From CATQHD01 sp965243165 (GTDB lineage Bacteria > Actinomycetota > Acidimicrobiia > Spongiisociales > Spongiisociaceae): a stretch of 64,000 nucleotides of DNA. Where the stretch lies: assembly GCA_965243165.1 (NCBI GenBank), contig OZ251535.1, positions 1,860,001 through 1,924,000 on the forward strand. Reading direction: 5' to 3'. The notes beneath the pieces were generated by a model. That model was not told the DNA's origin and did not search any database. It was given only the letters and a program-made list of their open reading frames with translations. The translations under genes were made by a program, and so were the position numbers. This document shows positions 17,789 to 26,174 of the stretch, piece after piece; position 1 is the first letter of the stretch, and every line of letters starts with the position of its first letter.

Positions 17789-19527
17789 TCACTGCGGCGT
17801 CGGGCGGTGCTCCACCAAGGCCGACCGGCCCGTTATGTCGACGATGCGCGCCAGCATCTCCCGCCCGCCGGCGTCCGCGAGGCGCAGGTCCTCCCCCAAC
17901 AGGAAATGGACGGGCTGGGGGCGGCCCTGGTCGACGGTGATGTTCGGGGCGTACAGGTAGGTGCGGTCGCGGGCGTCGCGCACCGGATTCAACCTTCCCT
18001 CCAACCCGGGCAGGCCGCCCACCCCTTCGGGGAAGATGGCCGCCCCGCCGCCGGGCAGCGGATCGAGCTCGAGGGCGAGCGCCCCTTGGGCCGGCTTCCA
18101 GGCGCGGTGGACCCGGGCCGCGCAGCCCGGCGCGGCGGCGAAGACCGTCATCGGCAGGTGGGCGGCGGCCAGATCGACCCTCGCCTCCCCGTTGCGGTCG
18201 GCGGCGGCCCGGGTCCAGGTCTTGTTGGGAAGGATGACGAGTATCTCGGCCCCGGGCGCGGGCCTGCCTGCGCAATAGACGGTGACCGCGGCCTGTCCGG
18301 AGCTGGATTCCAGCGAAGCGGCGGGGATCGAAACACACAGTTCCGAGTCGGATATCAGCCGGAACTCGGGAGGAAGGCCGCTGAGCTCCTCCGTTTCCCT
18401 GCGGATGATCGGAACGCCGTCTCCCCGCCGTTCCATGATGAACAGCCGTCCGCCGCTTCCCTCGATACCGGAGGCCGGAACCCGGCCCAACAGCAGGGCC
18501 AGCAGCTCGTTGCGGGTGGACTGGCGGTGGGCCATGTCTTCCACCGTGAGGTTGTTCGGCAGCGAACCCGGCGATTGGATCTCCAGCCGGTCCTCGAACA
18601 TGGAGAGGCGTATCCGGCTGCCCTGGATCGAATAGTCGCGGTGCGCGGCGGCGTTCACCACCGCTTCGAACACCGCCGCCTCGCTGTACTGGGGGAGCTC
18701 GGCCCGCATGGGCCCTTTGTTCGCCGCCGCGCGCATGTTGCGCACCACGAAGGAAACCGCCTCGGCGATCTGGTTTTGGAGCGGCCCGCCGATGGTGCGG
18801 GTGTCCGCCTGCCCCGACGTCCGGTCTTTGCCCCGGTAACAGACGGCGGTGATGCAGGCGTTCGGAAGCCATTCCTCGGGAGCGGGGGCGCAGAGAAGCA
18901 CCCCGGCGACCGTCGCCCGCTTCACGCCGTTCTCCGCAGCGGTCAGCAAACCCATCTTCTCCAGGGCCGACTCGGGGTCGGCGGCGCCTTCGGCGCTGAG
19001 CAGAGGTTTCCACAGGTTCTCATCCAGCGTCCGGTAACCGGTTTCCGGAACCGGCTGTTCGTCGAACCAGAGAAAGGGCGACCGCCCCCTCCGCTGCGCC
19101 AGGCGCAGCCGCTCACCGCCGGTCATCCTGCGCTTCGACGACCCGACCCGGTGGTAGCTGCCCCCCGGACTGTCGTGTTGGGCGTATCCGGGCGGCACCT
19201 CCACCGCCATGAAGGCTTTCTCGTCCGCCGTCTCCAAACGGGAGATGACCGGTCGGATCCGGGGTTCGATCGAATCGGTGCAGGCCTCGACCAGAACCCG
19301 CTCCAAGTCGTCCATCTGCCGGCGGGACATGCCTTGAACTTCGCCCGGTCGGTTACGCCGCACAGCAGAACGCCGCCCTCGGAGTTGGAGAAGGCGGCCA
19401 TCTCGTCGGCCAGGTCGTCGCGGGCGGGGCTCTTGGGCCGGCCGCCCGTGAACTCGACCCGGATGAACTCCCACCGGCTGCCCCCGCCCATCCGCAGCCG
19501 CCGGACGGCCTCCTCGGCGCTGATCAT
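17789..19527 (-). pseudogene. AlbA_2/RecG-C-type ATP-binding protein, one frameshift
   Basis: The first ~65 codons (19527 to ~19340) encode an AlbA_2-like DNA-binding domain (EFIRVEFTGG, ADEMAAFSNSEGGVLLCGVTD). The rest (~19340 to 17789) is in another frame and continues with EVQGMSRRQMDDLERVL, an HATPase_c_4 domain (FEAVVNAAAHRDYSIQGS, MFEDRLEIQSPGSLP, GSGGRLFIMERR) and a ~190-aa C-terminal extension. The extension has a beta-rich segment and a final block (LPGLEGRLNPVRD, RTYLYAPNI, QPVHFLLGE, ITGRSALVEHR) that I recall seeing in other uncharacterised proteins. The shift is near 19340-19350. Family members are proposed transcription or conflict regulators. Its ATG overlaps the trpA stop codon, so it would be co-expressed with the trp genes. 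Confidence 0.75.
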
Positions 19528-20345
19528 CAGCCGCCGGCGCCGGGTCCGTTCTGGGGCGAAAGCGCCTCGGACAGAGCGCGGGCCGCCGCCGCGATCTCCG
19601 GGACCGGATCGGACGACTCGAGGGCGCGGCGCACCAGGGCCGACCCGACTATCACCCCGTCGGTGTGGGGCGCCAGGGCGGCCGCCTGCCGGGGCGTTCC
19701 GATCCCCACCCCCATCACCAGGGGGATGCGGGTGACGGCCCTGATGCGGGCGGCCAGCTCCTGCGGGCGGCCGGACATCCGGTCGCGCTCGCCGGTCACC
19801 CCCAGCTCGGCCACCCCGTAGATGAACACCGGATCGCGGGCGGCGATGCGGGCCAGCCGTTCGTCGTGGGTGGTGGGGGCGGCGAACAGCACCAGGCCGA
19901 TCCCGGCCCGGTCGGCCGCCTCCGCCGCCGGCGGGGCCTCCTCGAGCGGCAGGTCGGCCACGATCAGGCCCGACGCTCCCGAGTCGGCCGCCCGGCGGGC
20001 GAACTCGTAAGGCCCCAGCCGGAAGACCGGGTTGGCGTATGACATGGCCAGGGCGGGGCGCCCGGTCGCCTCCACCGCCCGGCGGAGCACCTCGAACCCG
20101 CCTTTCAGGGTCATGCCCGCCGCGATGGCTTTGGCGCTGGCCGCCTGGATGGTGGGGCCGTCCATGAGCGGATCGCTGTAGGGGATGCCCACTTCGAAGG
20201 CGTCGGCCCCCGCCTCGGCCATGGCCTCGAACACCTCCACCGCCGCCCCCGGAGAGGGCAGCCCGGCGGTCATGAAGGGCAGGAAGGCGGTGCGCCCTTC
20301 CTCCCTGACCCGCTCGAACAGCCGGTCCAGCTTCCGGCGGCTCAT
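19527..20345 (-). CDS. trpA: Tryptophan synthase alpha chain
   Basis: A 272-residue TIM barrel that cleaves indole-3-glycerol phosphate and passes indole to TrpB. The catalytic Glu and Asp are visible in DAFEVGIPYSDPLMDGPT. YGVAELGVTGERD (the flexible loop) and MGVGIGTPRQ (phosphate site) follow. The length is normal. The start codon overlaps the trpB stop (ATGA), and its stop overlaps the start of the AlbA_2-type gene. Last biosynthetic gene of the minus-strand trpC-F-B-A run. Confidence 0.97.
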   Translation of the reverse strand: MSRRKLDRLFERVREEGRTAFLPFMTAGLPSPGAAVEVFEAMAEAGADAFEVGIPYSDPLMDGPTIQAASAKAIAAGMTLKGGFEVLRRAVEATGRPALAMSYANPVFRLGPYEFARRAADSGASGLIVADLPLEEAPPAAEAADRAGIGLVLFAAPTTHDERLARIAARDPVFIYGVAELGVTGERDRMSGRPQELAARIRAVTRIPLVMGVGIGTPRQAAALAPHTDGVIVGSALVRRALESSDPVPEIAAAARALSEALSPQNGPGAGG

Positions 20346-21538
20346 GCGGACCCCCCGCCGGCGCCGGGGCGGGCGGCGATCACATCCATGTCCTTGTCCC
20401 CCCGCCCGGAGAGGTTGAGCAGGACGGTGCGGCCGGCCAGCGCCGCCGCCTCTTTGGCCGTCCAGGCCACGGCGTGGGCCGACTCCAGGGCGGGGATGAT
20501 GCCTTCGGTGCGGGCCAGCAGGCCGACCCCCTCCAGCGCCTCCCGGTCGGTGATGGAAACGTAGCGGGCCAGCCCGGCGTCGGCGAAGTAGGCGTGTTCG
20601 GGCCCCACCCCCGGGTAGTCCAGCCCGGCCGATATGGAGTGGGCTTCGAGCACCTGGCCTTCATCGTCCTGGAGCATGTAGGTGCGGGCGCCGTGGAGGA
20701 TTCCGGGCGAACCGGCTCCGATCGAGGCGCCGTGGCGTCCGGTTTCGATGCCCTCGCCGCCCGCCTCCACCCCGATCAGCTCCACGCCCGGAAGGCCGGC
20801 GAACGGGTAGAACATCCCGATGGCGTTGGATCCGCCCCCCACGCAGGCCACCACCGCATCGGGCGGTTCTCCGTTCAGCTGGACGATGCTCTCCTCCCCG
20901 ATCACCTTCTGGAACTCCCGCACCATCCAGGGGAAAGGGTGCGGCCCCACCACCGAGCCGATGATGTAATGGGTGTCCTCCACGGTGCGCACCCAGTCGC
21001 GCATGGCCTCGTTGACGGCGTCCTTGAGGGTGCCCGCCCCCGAGTCGACGGGGATCACCTCCGCCCCCAGCATCTTCATCCGCATCACGTTCAGGGCTTG
21101 GCGCTCGATGTCCTTCTCCCCCATGTAGATGAAGCACCGCAGGCCGACGTAGGCGGCGGCGGCGGCCGAGGCCACCCCGTGCTGGCCGGCGCCGGTCTCG
21201 GCGATCAGGCGGGCCTTGCCCATGCGGGCGGCCAGCAGCGCCTGGCCGAGGGCGTTGTTGATCTTGTGGGCGCCGGTGTGGGCCAGGTCTTCCCGCTTCA
21301 GCAGCACCCGCACCCCGATTTCCTCCGACAGGCGGTCGGCGCCGTGGAGGGGGGTGGGGCGCCCGGCGTAGGCGCCCAGCAGACCGCTGAAACGGCCCCG
21401 GAAACCGGAGTCGCCCCAAGCGGCGGCGAACCCGTCCGCCAGCTCCTCCAGGGCGGGCATCAGGGTCTCGGGGGCGAACATGCCCCCGTACCGCCCGAAT
21501 CGGCCCCGCTCGTCGGGGCGGTCCAGCCGCACCCTCAT
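20342..21538 (-). CDS. trpB: Tryptophan synthase beta chain
   Basis: A 398-residue PLP enzyme condensing indole and serine. The start MRVRLDRPDERGRFGRYGG was chosen because GGAGGAGG lies 4 nt before the ATG; the frame is open further upstream but inside trpF. Visible: GRPTPLHGADRL, KREDLAHTGAHKINNALGQ with the PLP lysine, ETGAGQHGVA, and the phosphate-binding glycine loop CVGGGSNAIGMF. The C-terminus contains LNLSGRGDKDM. It overlaps trpF by 4 nt (ATGA) and trpA by 4 nt, so translation is coupled. Confidence 0.98.
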   Translation of the reverse strand: MRVRLDRPDERGRFGRYGGMFAPETLMPALEELADGFAAAWGDSGFRGRFSGLLGAYAGRPTPLHGADRLSEEIGVRVLLKREDLAHTGAHKINNALGQALLAARMGKARLIAETGAGQHGVASAAAAAYVGLRCFIYMGEKDIERQALNVMRMKMLGAEVIPVDSGAGTLKDAVNEAMRDWVRTVEDTHYIIGSVVGPHPFPWMVREFQKVIGEESIVQLNGEPPDAVVACVGGGSNAIGMFYPFAGLPGVELIGVEAGGEGIETGRHGASIGAGSPGILHGARTYMLQDDEGQVLEAHSISAGLDYPGVGPEHAYFADAGLARYVSITDREALEGVGLLARTEGIIPALESAHAVAWTAKEAAALAGRTVLLNLSGRGDKDMDVIAARPGAGGGSA

Positions 21539-22158
21539 GTGTCCTCCTCCGTCTGCCCGGCGTGTTTGGCGTTCTCGACGAACGCCCGAATCTTGGCATG
21601 ATCCTTCACCCCCGGCGACGATTCCAAACCGGAGGATGCGTCCACCCCCCACGGACGGCAGCGGCGCACCGCCTCCGTCACGTTGGAGGGGTCGAGGCCG
21701 CCCGCCAGCACATAGCGGCTTCCCGGAGGCGGAAGCCACTCATAGGGCGCCCTGGCGCCGGCGCCGCCCAGCCTGCCGGGGGAATATCCGTCCAGCAGGG
21801 CGGTGTGGCCGGGGGGGATCCCGCCCAGGTCGACCGGGCCGCGCACCCTGACCGGGCGGAGGACGAAGGCCCCGGCGGCGGCGGCGGCTTCGGCGGCTTC
21901 GGCGGCGTGCTTTCCGTAGGGCTGCACCCCGGCGGCCCCCACCCTGTCCAGCAGTTCCGCCAGGGCTTCGGGGCCGGCGTCTGCGGTGAGGATGACGGTG
22001 GGGAGCCGGGCCAGGGAAGCCAGCCGGGCGGCCTCGCCGACCTCCAAACAACGGGGGGTGCCTTCGACCAGCACCAGCCCGGCCGCATCGGCGCCGGCCG
22101 CCGCCGCCGCCTCCAAGTCGGATTCGGTGCGCATGCCGCACACCTTGACCCAGGTCAC
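21535..22158 (-). CDS. trpF: Phosphoribosylanthranilate isomerase
   Basis: A 207-residue protein with a GTG start: MTWVKVCGMRTESDLEAA includes the catalytic Cys in KVCGM. The catalytic Asp lies in WGVDASSGLESSPGVKDHAKI, followed by IRAFVENAK. It performs the Amadori rearrangement of PRA to CdRP. The GTG overlaps the trpC stop (GTGA) and its own stop overlaps the trpB ATG. Many actinobacteria use the bifunctional PriA for this step instead of a separate TrpF, so a dedicated trpF here is informative about lineage. Confidence 0.95.
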   Translation of the reverse strand: MTWVKVCGMRTESDLEAAAAAGADAAGLVLVEGTPRCLEVGEAARLASLARLPTVILTADAGPEALAELLDRVGAAGVQPYGKHAAEAAEAAAAAGAFVLRPVRVRGPVDLGGIPPGHTALLDGYSPGRLGGAGARAPYEWLPPPGSRYVLAGGLDPSNVTEAVRRCRPWGVDASSGLESSPGVKDHAKIRAFVENAKHAGQTEEDT

Positions 22159-22922
22159 CCGGCGCCCCGCAGGCCGGCGGCGGCCGCCGCCGGATCTTCC
22201 GCCCGCGACAGGTATTCGCCCACCAGGAGGGCGTCGTATCCGGCCCTGCGCAGCCGGGCGGCGTCTTCGGGGCCGCGGACCCCGCTCTCGGCCACCCGCA
22301 CCGCCGCCCCGTCCAAGAGGGGCGCGATCCGCTCGGAGGTGGACAGATCCACCCGAAAGGTGCGCAGATCCCGGTTGTTGACCCCGATCACCTCGGCGCC
22401 CGCGGCGACCGCCCTGAGAGCTTCTTCCCGGTCGTGCACCTCCACCAGCGCCGCCAGCCCGGCCTCGGCGGATGTTTCCAGCAGGCGGGCGAGCAGGGCG
22501 TCGTCGAGCACAGCGGCGATCAGCAGCACCGCGTCGGCGCCCATCGCCCGCGCCTCCCAGACGTGAACGGGGTGGAGGGTGAAGTCCTTGCGCAGCACCG
22601 GCATCGGCATGGCCGCCCGGGCGGCCGCGAGGTCTTCCGGGCCTCCCATGAAATGATCCGGCTCGGTCAGCACCGACACCGCCGCCGCCCCGCCCCGCTC
22701 GAACGCCGCCGCCTGCTCCGCCGGATCCAGGTCCGGGGCGATGACCCCCCTGGAAGGCGAAGCCCGCTTGAACTCGGCGACCACCGACAGCCCGGGCCCC
22801 GACAGAGCGTCTGTGAACCCCCGCGCCGGGGGCATCCGCCCCGCCGCCTCCCGAAACTCGTCCCGGCGCGCCTCGAGGGCGGGCAGGCGGCGGCGCACCG
22901 AGGAAATGATCCGGTCGAGCAT
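22155..22922 (-). CDS. trpC: Indole-3-glycerol phosphate synthase
   Basis: A 255-residue protein. VVAEFKRASPSRGVI contains the first catalytic lysine, VLRKDFTLHPVHVWEARAMGADAVLLI the second, and GVNNRDLRTF and VAESGVRGPEDAARLRRAGYDALLVGEYL complete the phosphate site. It closes the indole ring in tryptophan synthesis. It is first of the coupled run trpC-trpF-trpB-trpA. Upstream (22923-23040) no attenuator or trp leader peptide is seen; trpE lies 3.2 kb away beyond the ATPase-PIN pair and ygfZ. Confidence 0.97.
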   Translation of the reverse strand: MLDRIISSVRRRLPALEARRDEFREAAGRMPPARGFTDALSGPGLSVVAEFKRASPSRGVIAPDLDPAEQAAAFERGGAAAVSVLTEPDHFMGGPEDLAAARAAMPMPVLRKDFTLHPVHVWEARAMGADAVLLIAAVLDDALLARLLETSAEAGLAALVEVHDREEALRAVAAGAEVIGVNNRDLRTFRVDLSTSERIAPLLDGAAVRVAESGVRGPEDAARLRRAGYDALLVGEYLSRAEDPAAAAAGLRGAG

Positions 22923-23040
22923 CCGCCGCAGGCTACCCGCCGCGAGCGCCCCGGAGGAAGCTCATCTCCGCCCCGGCGCCAAGAACGCTAAAAAAATCCA
23001 CCGATTCAGGCCACAAGGGTATTGGCGGCGCCGCAAAAGC

Positions 23041-23250
23041 ATGATATATATAGGTTGCCGTACACGCACAAACACCGCCGCCGGTTTCCTGGAGAGCGCG
23101 GCGGTCATCTTCCGGCATCCCGCCCCCGCTCTTCTCGACCGGGGGAAGGGCCCAACGCGGCCCCGGACGGGATTCCAGACCTCGGTGGTGGCGGTGGGGG
23201 CGGGCCCGGCGTGATGCGGCGGGCGCGGCGCGTTTTTCGCGTTCTCGCCC
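23041..23250 (+). repeat. Dispersed structured repeat, decayed copy R6
   Basis: CGCACAAACACCGCCGCC and the following bases align with the core of the other copies. The hairpin stem ACCGCCGC/GCGGCGGT is intact, but the loop is 16 nt instead of 14-15. GGTATACC is degraded to a TATATATAGG sequence, and the rest shows only patches such as TTTTTCGCGTTCTCG at the end. It lies in the 430-bp gap between divergent trpC and the ATPase gene, so it may carry or border the cassette promoter. Confidence 0.6.
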
Positions 23251-23352
23251 GTTGCTTCGGCCTGTTCTTCGGCGGAGCCTCACAATTTGCCGCTTGCCGC
23301 CGGGCCTCGTTATCCTCGGAGCAGGCCCCTTTGCGGAGGCGGGAGGATCGGC

Positions 23353-24744
23353 ATGGGCATTCGGATGAAGCGCATCACCGTCAAGGACTACCGGTGCTTC
23401 GGCGGTTCGCAGAGCGTCCGCCTGGCGCCCATCACCCTGTTGGTAGGCGAGAACAGCAGCGGAAAGACCTCACTGCTGGCCATGATCAGGGCCTTGTGGG
23501 ACAGCACCTTTACACCGTTTCCGGGGGCGCCGGACTTCAAGGAGCACCCCTTCGACCTGGGCAGTTTCGACGAGATGCTCCACCGCGGCAGCCCGGCCCA
23601 GCGCTTCGAGGCCGGCTTCGACTTCGAGTATTCGGCCAACGGAGAAGCTGACATCTATAAAGTCAAAGTGGACTTCGTTCCCCAATGGGGGCCGCCGGTA
23701 ATCGGCCGCCGCCGCATATCGAACGGCGGATGCTGGATCGAGCAACGCGCGGAAGAAGACGGGTATATGGTGCGGTGCGGCACCCCAAACGGCAGTTGGA
23801 GCCGACACCAGATAATTGAGTATAAACAGAACGGCAGTGCTTCTAATGAAGAGGAAATAGTCATACCGCCGATAGCCTACGATTTAATGTTGATCAGGTC
23901 TATATATCAACAGAAAAGAGAAGCACCTTTGTCGTTATTTTCTCCAATAGAATCATCGCCTCAGATTTCTGTAAAGGACCTAGAATATATTGACAATGGA
24001 TTGAGAGATGTATTCAGTTTAGATCAAATATTTGACATAAACAAATCCCGTCCTTTCGCGAGCGCGCCTGTCCGATCTAAACCTAAACGAACCTATGATC
24101 CTGATCAAGTGTTGCCCGATGCAGAAGGCAAAAATATACCACATTATTTGGCGCGATTGTCCCAGCGTAAACCTAGTGTATGGAAGGCTCTCAAAAGACG
24201 CCTCGAAAGATTCGGCAAAGATGCCGGTTTGTTCAATTCTATCAACCTCAGAAGTCTTGGAGAAACAGCGAATGCACCGTTCCAAATAGACATAGGCACT
24301 TTCCAAAACCAAAAGGAGGATTTATACAATTTGGCAGATGTTGGGTATGGAATCAGCCAAGTGCTTCCCTTGATAACTGAACTGCTGAGAGACAATGGGC
24401 CCAAGATAGTGCTATTTCAGCAACCAGAAGTACATCTTCATCCCAGCGCCCAATCCGCTCTAGGTAATCTACTTTGTGAAATTGTTGGTGAAGGCAAGGC
24501 CGAAGGTCGGCAGATAATCGTTGAAACACACAGCGATTTTATCATCAACCGCGTCCGTATGGCCGCTCGTGACAAGGTGGCCGGACTGTTACCGGAGGAC
24601 ATCTCAATAGTATATTTTGAGCGCGGTAACCAAGATGTTGAGATGCACTCTATTCGCGTTGACAATGAAGGCAATCTCCTGGGTGTTCCACGAGGATACA
24701 GAAAGTTCTTCTTGGACGAATCGGAATGGTTTCTCAGGACTTGA
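23353..24744 (+). CDS. OLD/AriA-like ABC-type ATPase (DUF3696-like C-terminus)
   Basis: A 463-residue protein, ATG preceded by GGGAGGA. The Walker A GENSSGKTSLLAMI is near residue 33. After a ~300-residue insert comes GYGISQVLPLI (signature-like), Walker B LFQQPEVHLHPSAQ near residue 356 and the H-switch IVETHSDFIINRV near 391. The C-terminus, IRVDNEGNLLGVPRGYRKFF, resembles DUF3696. No TOPRIM nuclease is fused, unlike OLD. The first ~95 codons are GC-rich like the host, while the rest is AT-rich. It is followed one base later by a PIN-like gene, and the pair is inverted relative to the trp genes. By analogy with PARIS, Septu and OLD systems it would sense infection and control the partner nuclease; this is inferred. 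Confidence 0.8.
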   Translation: MGIRMKRITVKDYRCFGGSQSVRLAPITLLVGENSSGKTSLLAMIRALWDSTFTPFPGAPDFKEHPFDLGSFDEMLHRGSPAQRFEAGFDFEYSANGEADIYKVKVDFVPQWGPPVIGRRRISNGGCWIEQRAEEDGYMVRCGTPNGSWSRHQIIEYKQNGSASNEEEIVIPPIAYDLMLIRSIYQQKREAPLSLFSPIESSPQISVKDLEYIDNGLRDVFSLDQIFDINKSRPFASAPVRSKPKRTYDPDQVLPDAEGKNIPHYLARLSQRKPSVWKALKRRLERFGKDAGLFNSINLRSLGETANAPFQIDIGTFQNQKEDLYNLADVGYGISQVLPLITELLRDNGPKIVLFQQPEVHLHPSAQSALGNLLCEIVGEGKAEGRQIIVETHSDFIINRVRMAARDKVAGLLPEDISIVYFERGNQDVEMHSIRVDNEGNLLGVPRGYRKFFLDESEWFLRT

Positions 24745-24745
24745 G

Positions 24746-25216
24746 ATGTGTGCGATAGTTGACCGTAATGCAGTAGGTGAACTGCTGAAACAGCCCCACG
24801 AAGCCGCCAAAGGTTTCTACAAATGGTTGAAAAAGCAGGGCACTCTAGTAGTAGGTGGAAAAGAATTAAGAGAGGCGATATATAGGCGCAGCGATTATAA
24901 GGAAAGACAAGCAGTAAGTGAACTAAGGAGTGCAGGAATAATTTTTGAGGTGGAGGACTCTATTTTAGAGAAACAAGCTAGCGAGCTTCGCAAGAACAAT
25001 TTATGTGTATCTGACGATGAGCATATCATCGCATTGGCACAGATAAGCAGAGCCCGACTGTTGTATTCAAAAGACAAAGATCTCCATAAAGATTTTGACA
25101 ATAAGGATCTGATCGACAATCCGCGCGGGGTGGTCTATTCCACGTTGATAGACACCAGCTTCTCAAAGGATCGCAGAGAACTACTGCAGCGACAAGTCTG
25201 CGTCGTCGGAAACTGA
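24746..25216 (+). CDS. PIN-like nuclease, probable effector of the ATPase
   Basis: A 156-residue protein with ATG one base after the ATPase stop. The acidic residues of a PIN fold can be placed at D6 (CAIVDRNAVGELL), E40 (GGKELREAI), D91 (SDDEHIIALAQ) and D110/D112 (LLYSKDKDLHKDF), with the usual spacing and the terminal strand-then-Lys/Asp pattern. PIN enzymes cut single-stranded RNA, often as toxins. No antitoxin gene is present, so restraint by the ATPase is plausible. AT-rich like the second part of the ATPase gene, suggesting joint transfer. Its last 36 bp overlap the convergent ygfZ-like gene. Confidence 0.7.
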   Translation: MCAIVDRNAVGELLKQPHEAAKGFYKWLKKQGTLVVGGKELREAIYRRSDYKERQAVSELRSAGIIFEVEDSILEKQASELRKNNLCVSDDEHIIALAQISRARLLYSKDKDLHKDFDNKDLIDNPRGVVYSTLIDTSFSKDRRELLQRQVCVVGN

Positions 25217-26152
25217 TCTCCGGGTCATCGGCAACTGCTCGATGACCGCCCGGGCTTCGCCGCCTTCCCAAGACACCGTGACCGGGGTTCCCGGGGGGGC
25301 CTCGCGGCGGATCAGGGCCAGGGCAACGGGGGCCTGCAGCTCCGGGCTCTTCGCTGCGGAGGTGAGCGTTCCTACGGTCTTGCCGCCGAGGACGGCCTGT
25401 GACCCCGCCGGCGGGGCCGGCCCTTCCAAGATGCGCACCCCCCGCAGGTTCCGGTTGACCCGGCCCCGGCTGTCGATGCGGGCCACCAGCTCCTGGCCCA
25501 GGTAGCAGCCCTTGGTGAAAGAGACCGCCTCCGGAACCAGGCCGGTTTCCTGGGGGATGGTCTTGGAGTCCACGTCGACGCCCATGCGGGGCTCGCCGGC
25601 TTCGATCCGGAGTGCCTCCGCCGCCGACCGCCCTATGGGCCGCAGGCCCTGCTCCTCCAAGCCCCCCCGGTCGAGGCCGGCCGCCAGGCAGCGCCGCACC
25701 GGCGCGCGGCGGAGCTCGGCCGACAGCACCCCGCCCTCGTCCCGCCAGCCGTCCGCCGCGTCCAAGCCGCCGGGGCCCCAAACGTCGTAGACCTCCCGGG
25801 GGTCGGGGGCCAGATCCACCCTCACCCGCAGCCGCCAGCGGGCCAAGGAGGCGAGGGTACTTTCCATCTGGGCGGCGTCGGTGACCATCCCCACCCGGTC
25901 TTCGGCGCGCAGCACCCACAGCAGCGACTCCAGCTTGCCCCTCGGCGCCAGCAGGAACGACCGGGCGGCCTCCCCCGGCGCCATGCCTTCGATGTCCTGG
26001 CTGAGCACGCTCTGCAGGTAGGAGACCGCATCGGGGCCGGACGCCCAGAGCAGTCCGCTCACCCCGCCGATGAACCCGCCTCCCCGGCGGGCCGAAGCGT
26101 ATTCGGCGGCCGCATCCCCGAAAGCCTCCGGCCAAGGCTCCGCGCCGGTCAC
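25181..26152 (-). CDS. ygfZ: YgfZ/GcvT-family folate-binding Fe-S maintenance protein
   Basis: About 323 residues from the GTG at 26152 (MTGAEPWPEAFGD). The family signature K-G-C-Y-x-G-Q-E is present in SFTKGCYLGQELVARIDSRG, and the tetrahydrofolate fold shows SYLQSVLSQDIEGM and FLLAPRGKLESLLWVL. YgfZ proteins help assemble or repair certain Fe-S enzymes. The start lies 22 bp after the trpE stop, so it is cotranscribed with trpE. Its 3' end overlaps the opposing PIN-like gene by 36 bp, marking the insertion border of the AT-rich cassette. Confidence 0.88.
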   Translation of the reverse strand: MTGAEPWPEAFGDAAAEYASARRGGGFIGGVSGLLWASGPDAVSYLQSVLSQDIEGMAPGEAARSFLLAPRGKLESLLWVLRAEDRVGMVTDAAQMESTLASLARWRLRVRVDLAPDPREVYDVWGPGGLDAADGWRDEGGVLSAELRRAPVRRCLAAGLDRGGLEEQGLRPIGRSAAEALRIEAGEPRMGVDVDSKTIPQETGLVPEAVSFTKGCYLGQELVARIDSRGRVNRNLRGVRILEGPAPPAGSQAVLGGKTVGTLTSAAKSPELQAPVALALIRREAPPGTPVTVSWEGGEARAVIEQLPMTRRSVSDDADLSLQ

Positions 26153-26174
26153 AGCGGCCGGGCTGACTGCAGGG

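Noticed and set aside
16877..19735. 952-codon plus-strand frame across the polA 5' end, tRNA-Leu and the AlbA_2-type gene
   Set aside because: It runs through a tRNA gene and opposite two recognisable genes; no coding character.
22923..23040. trp attenuator or leader peptide before trpC
   Set aside because: No short frame with Trp codons and no terminator/antiterminator hairpins are seen.
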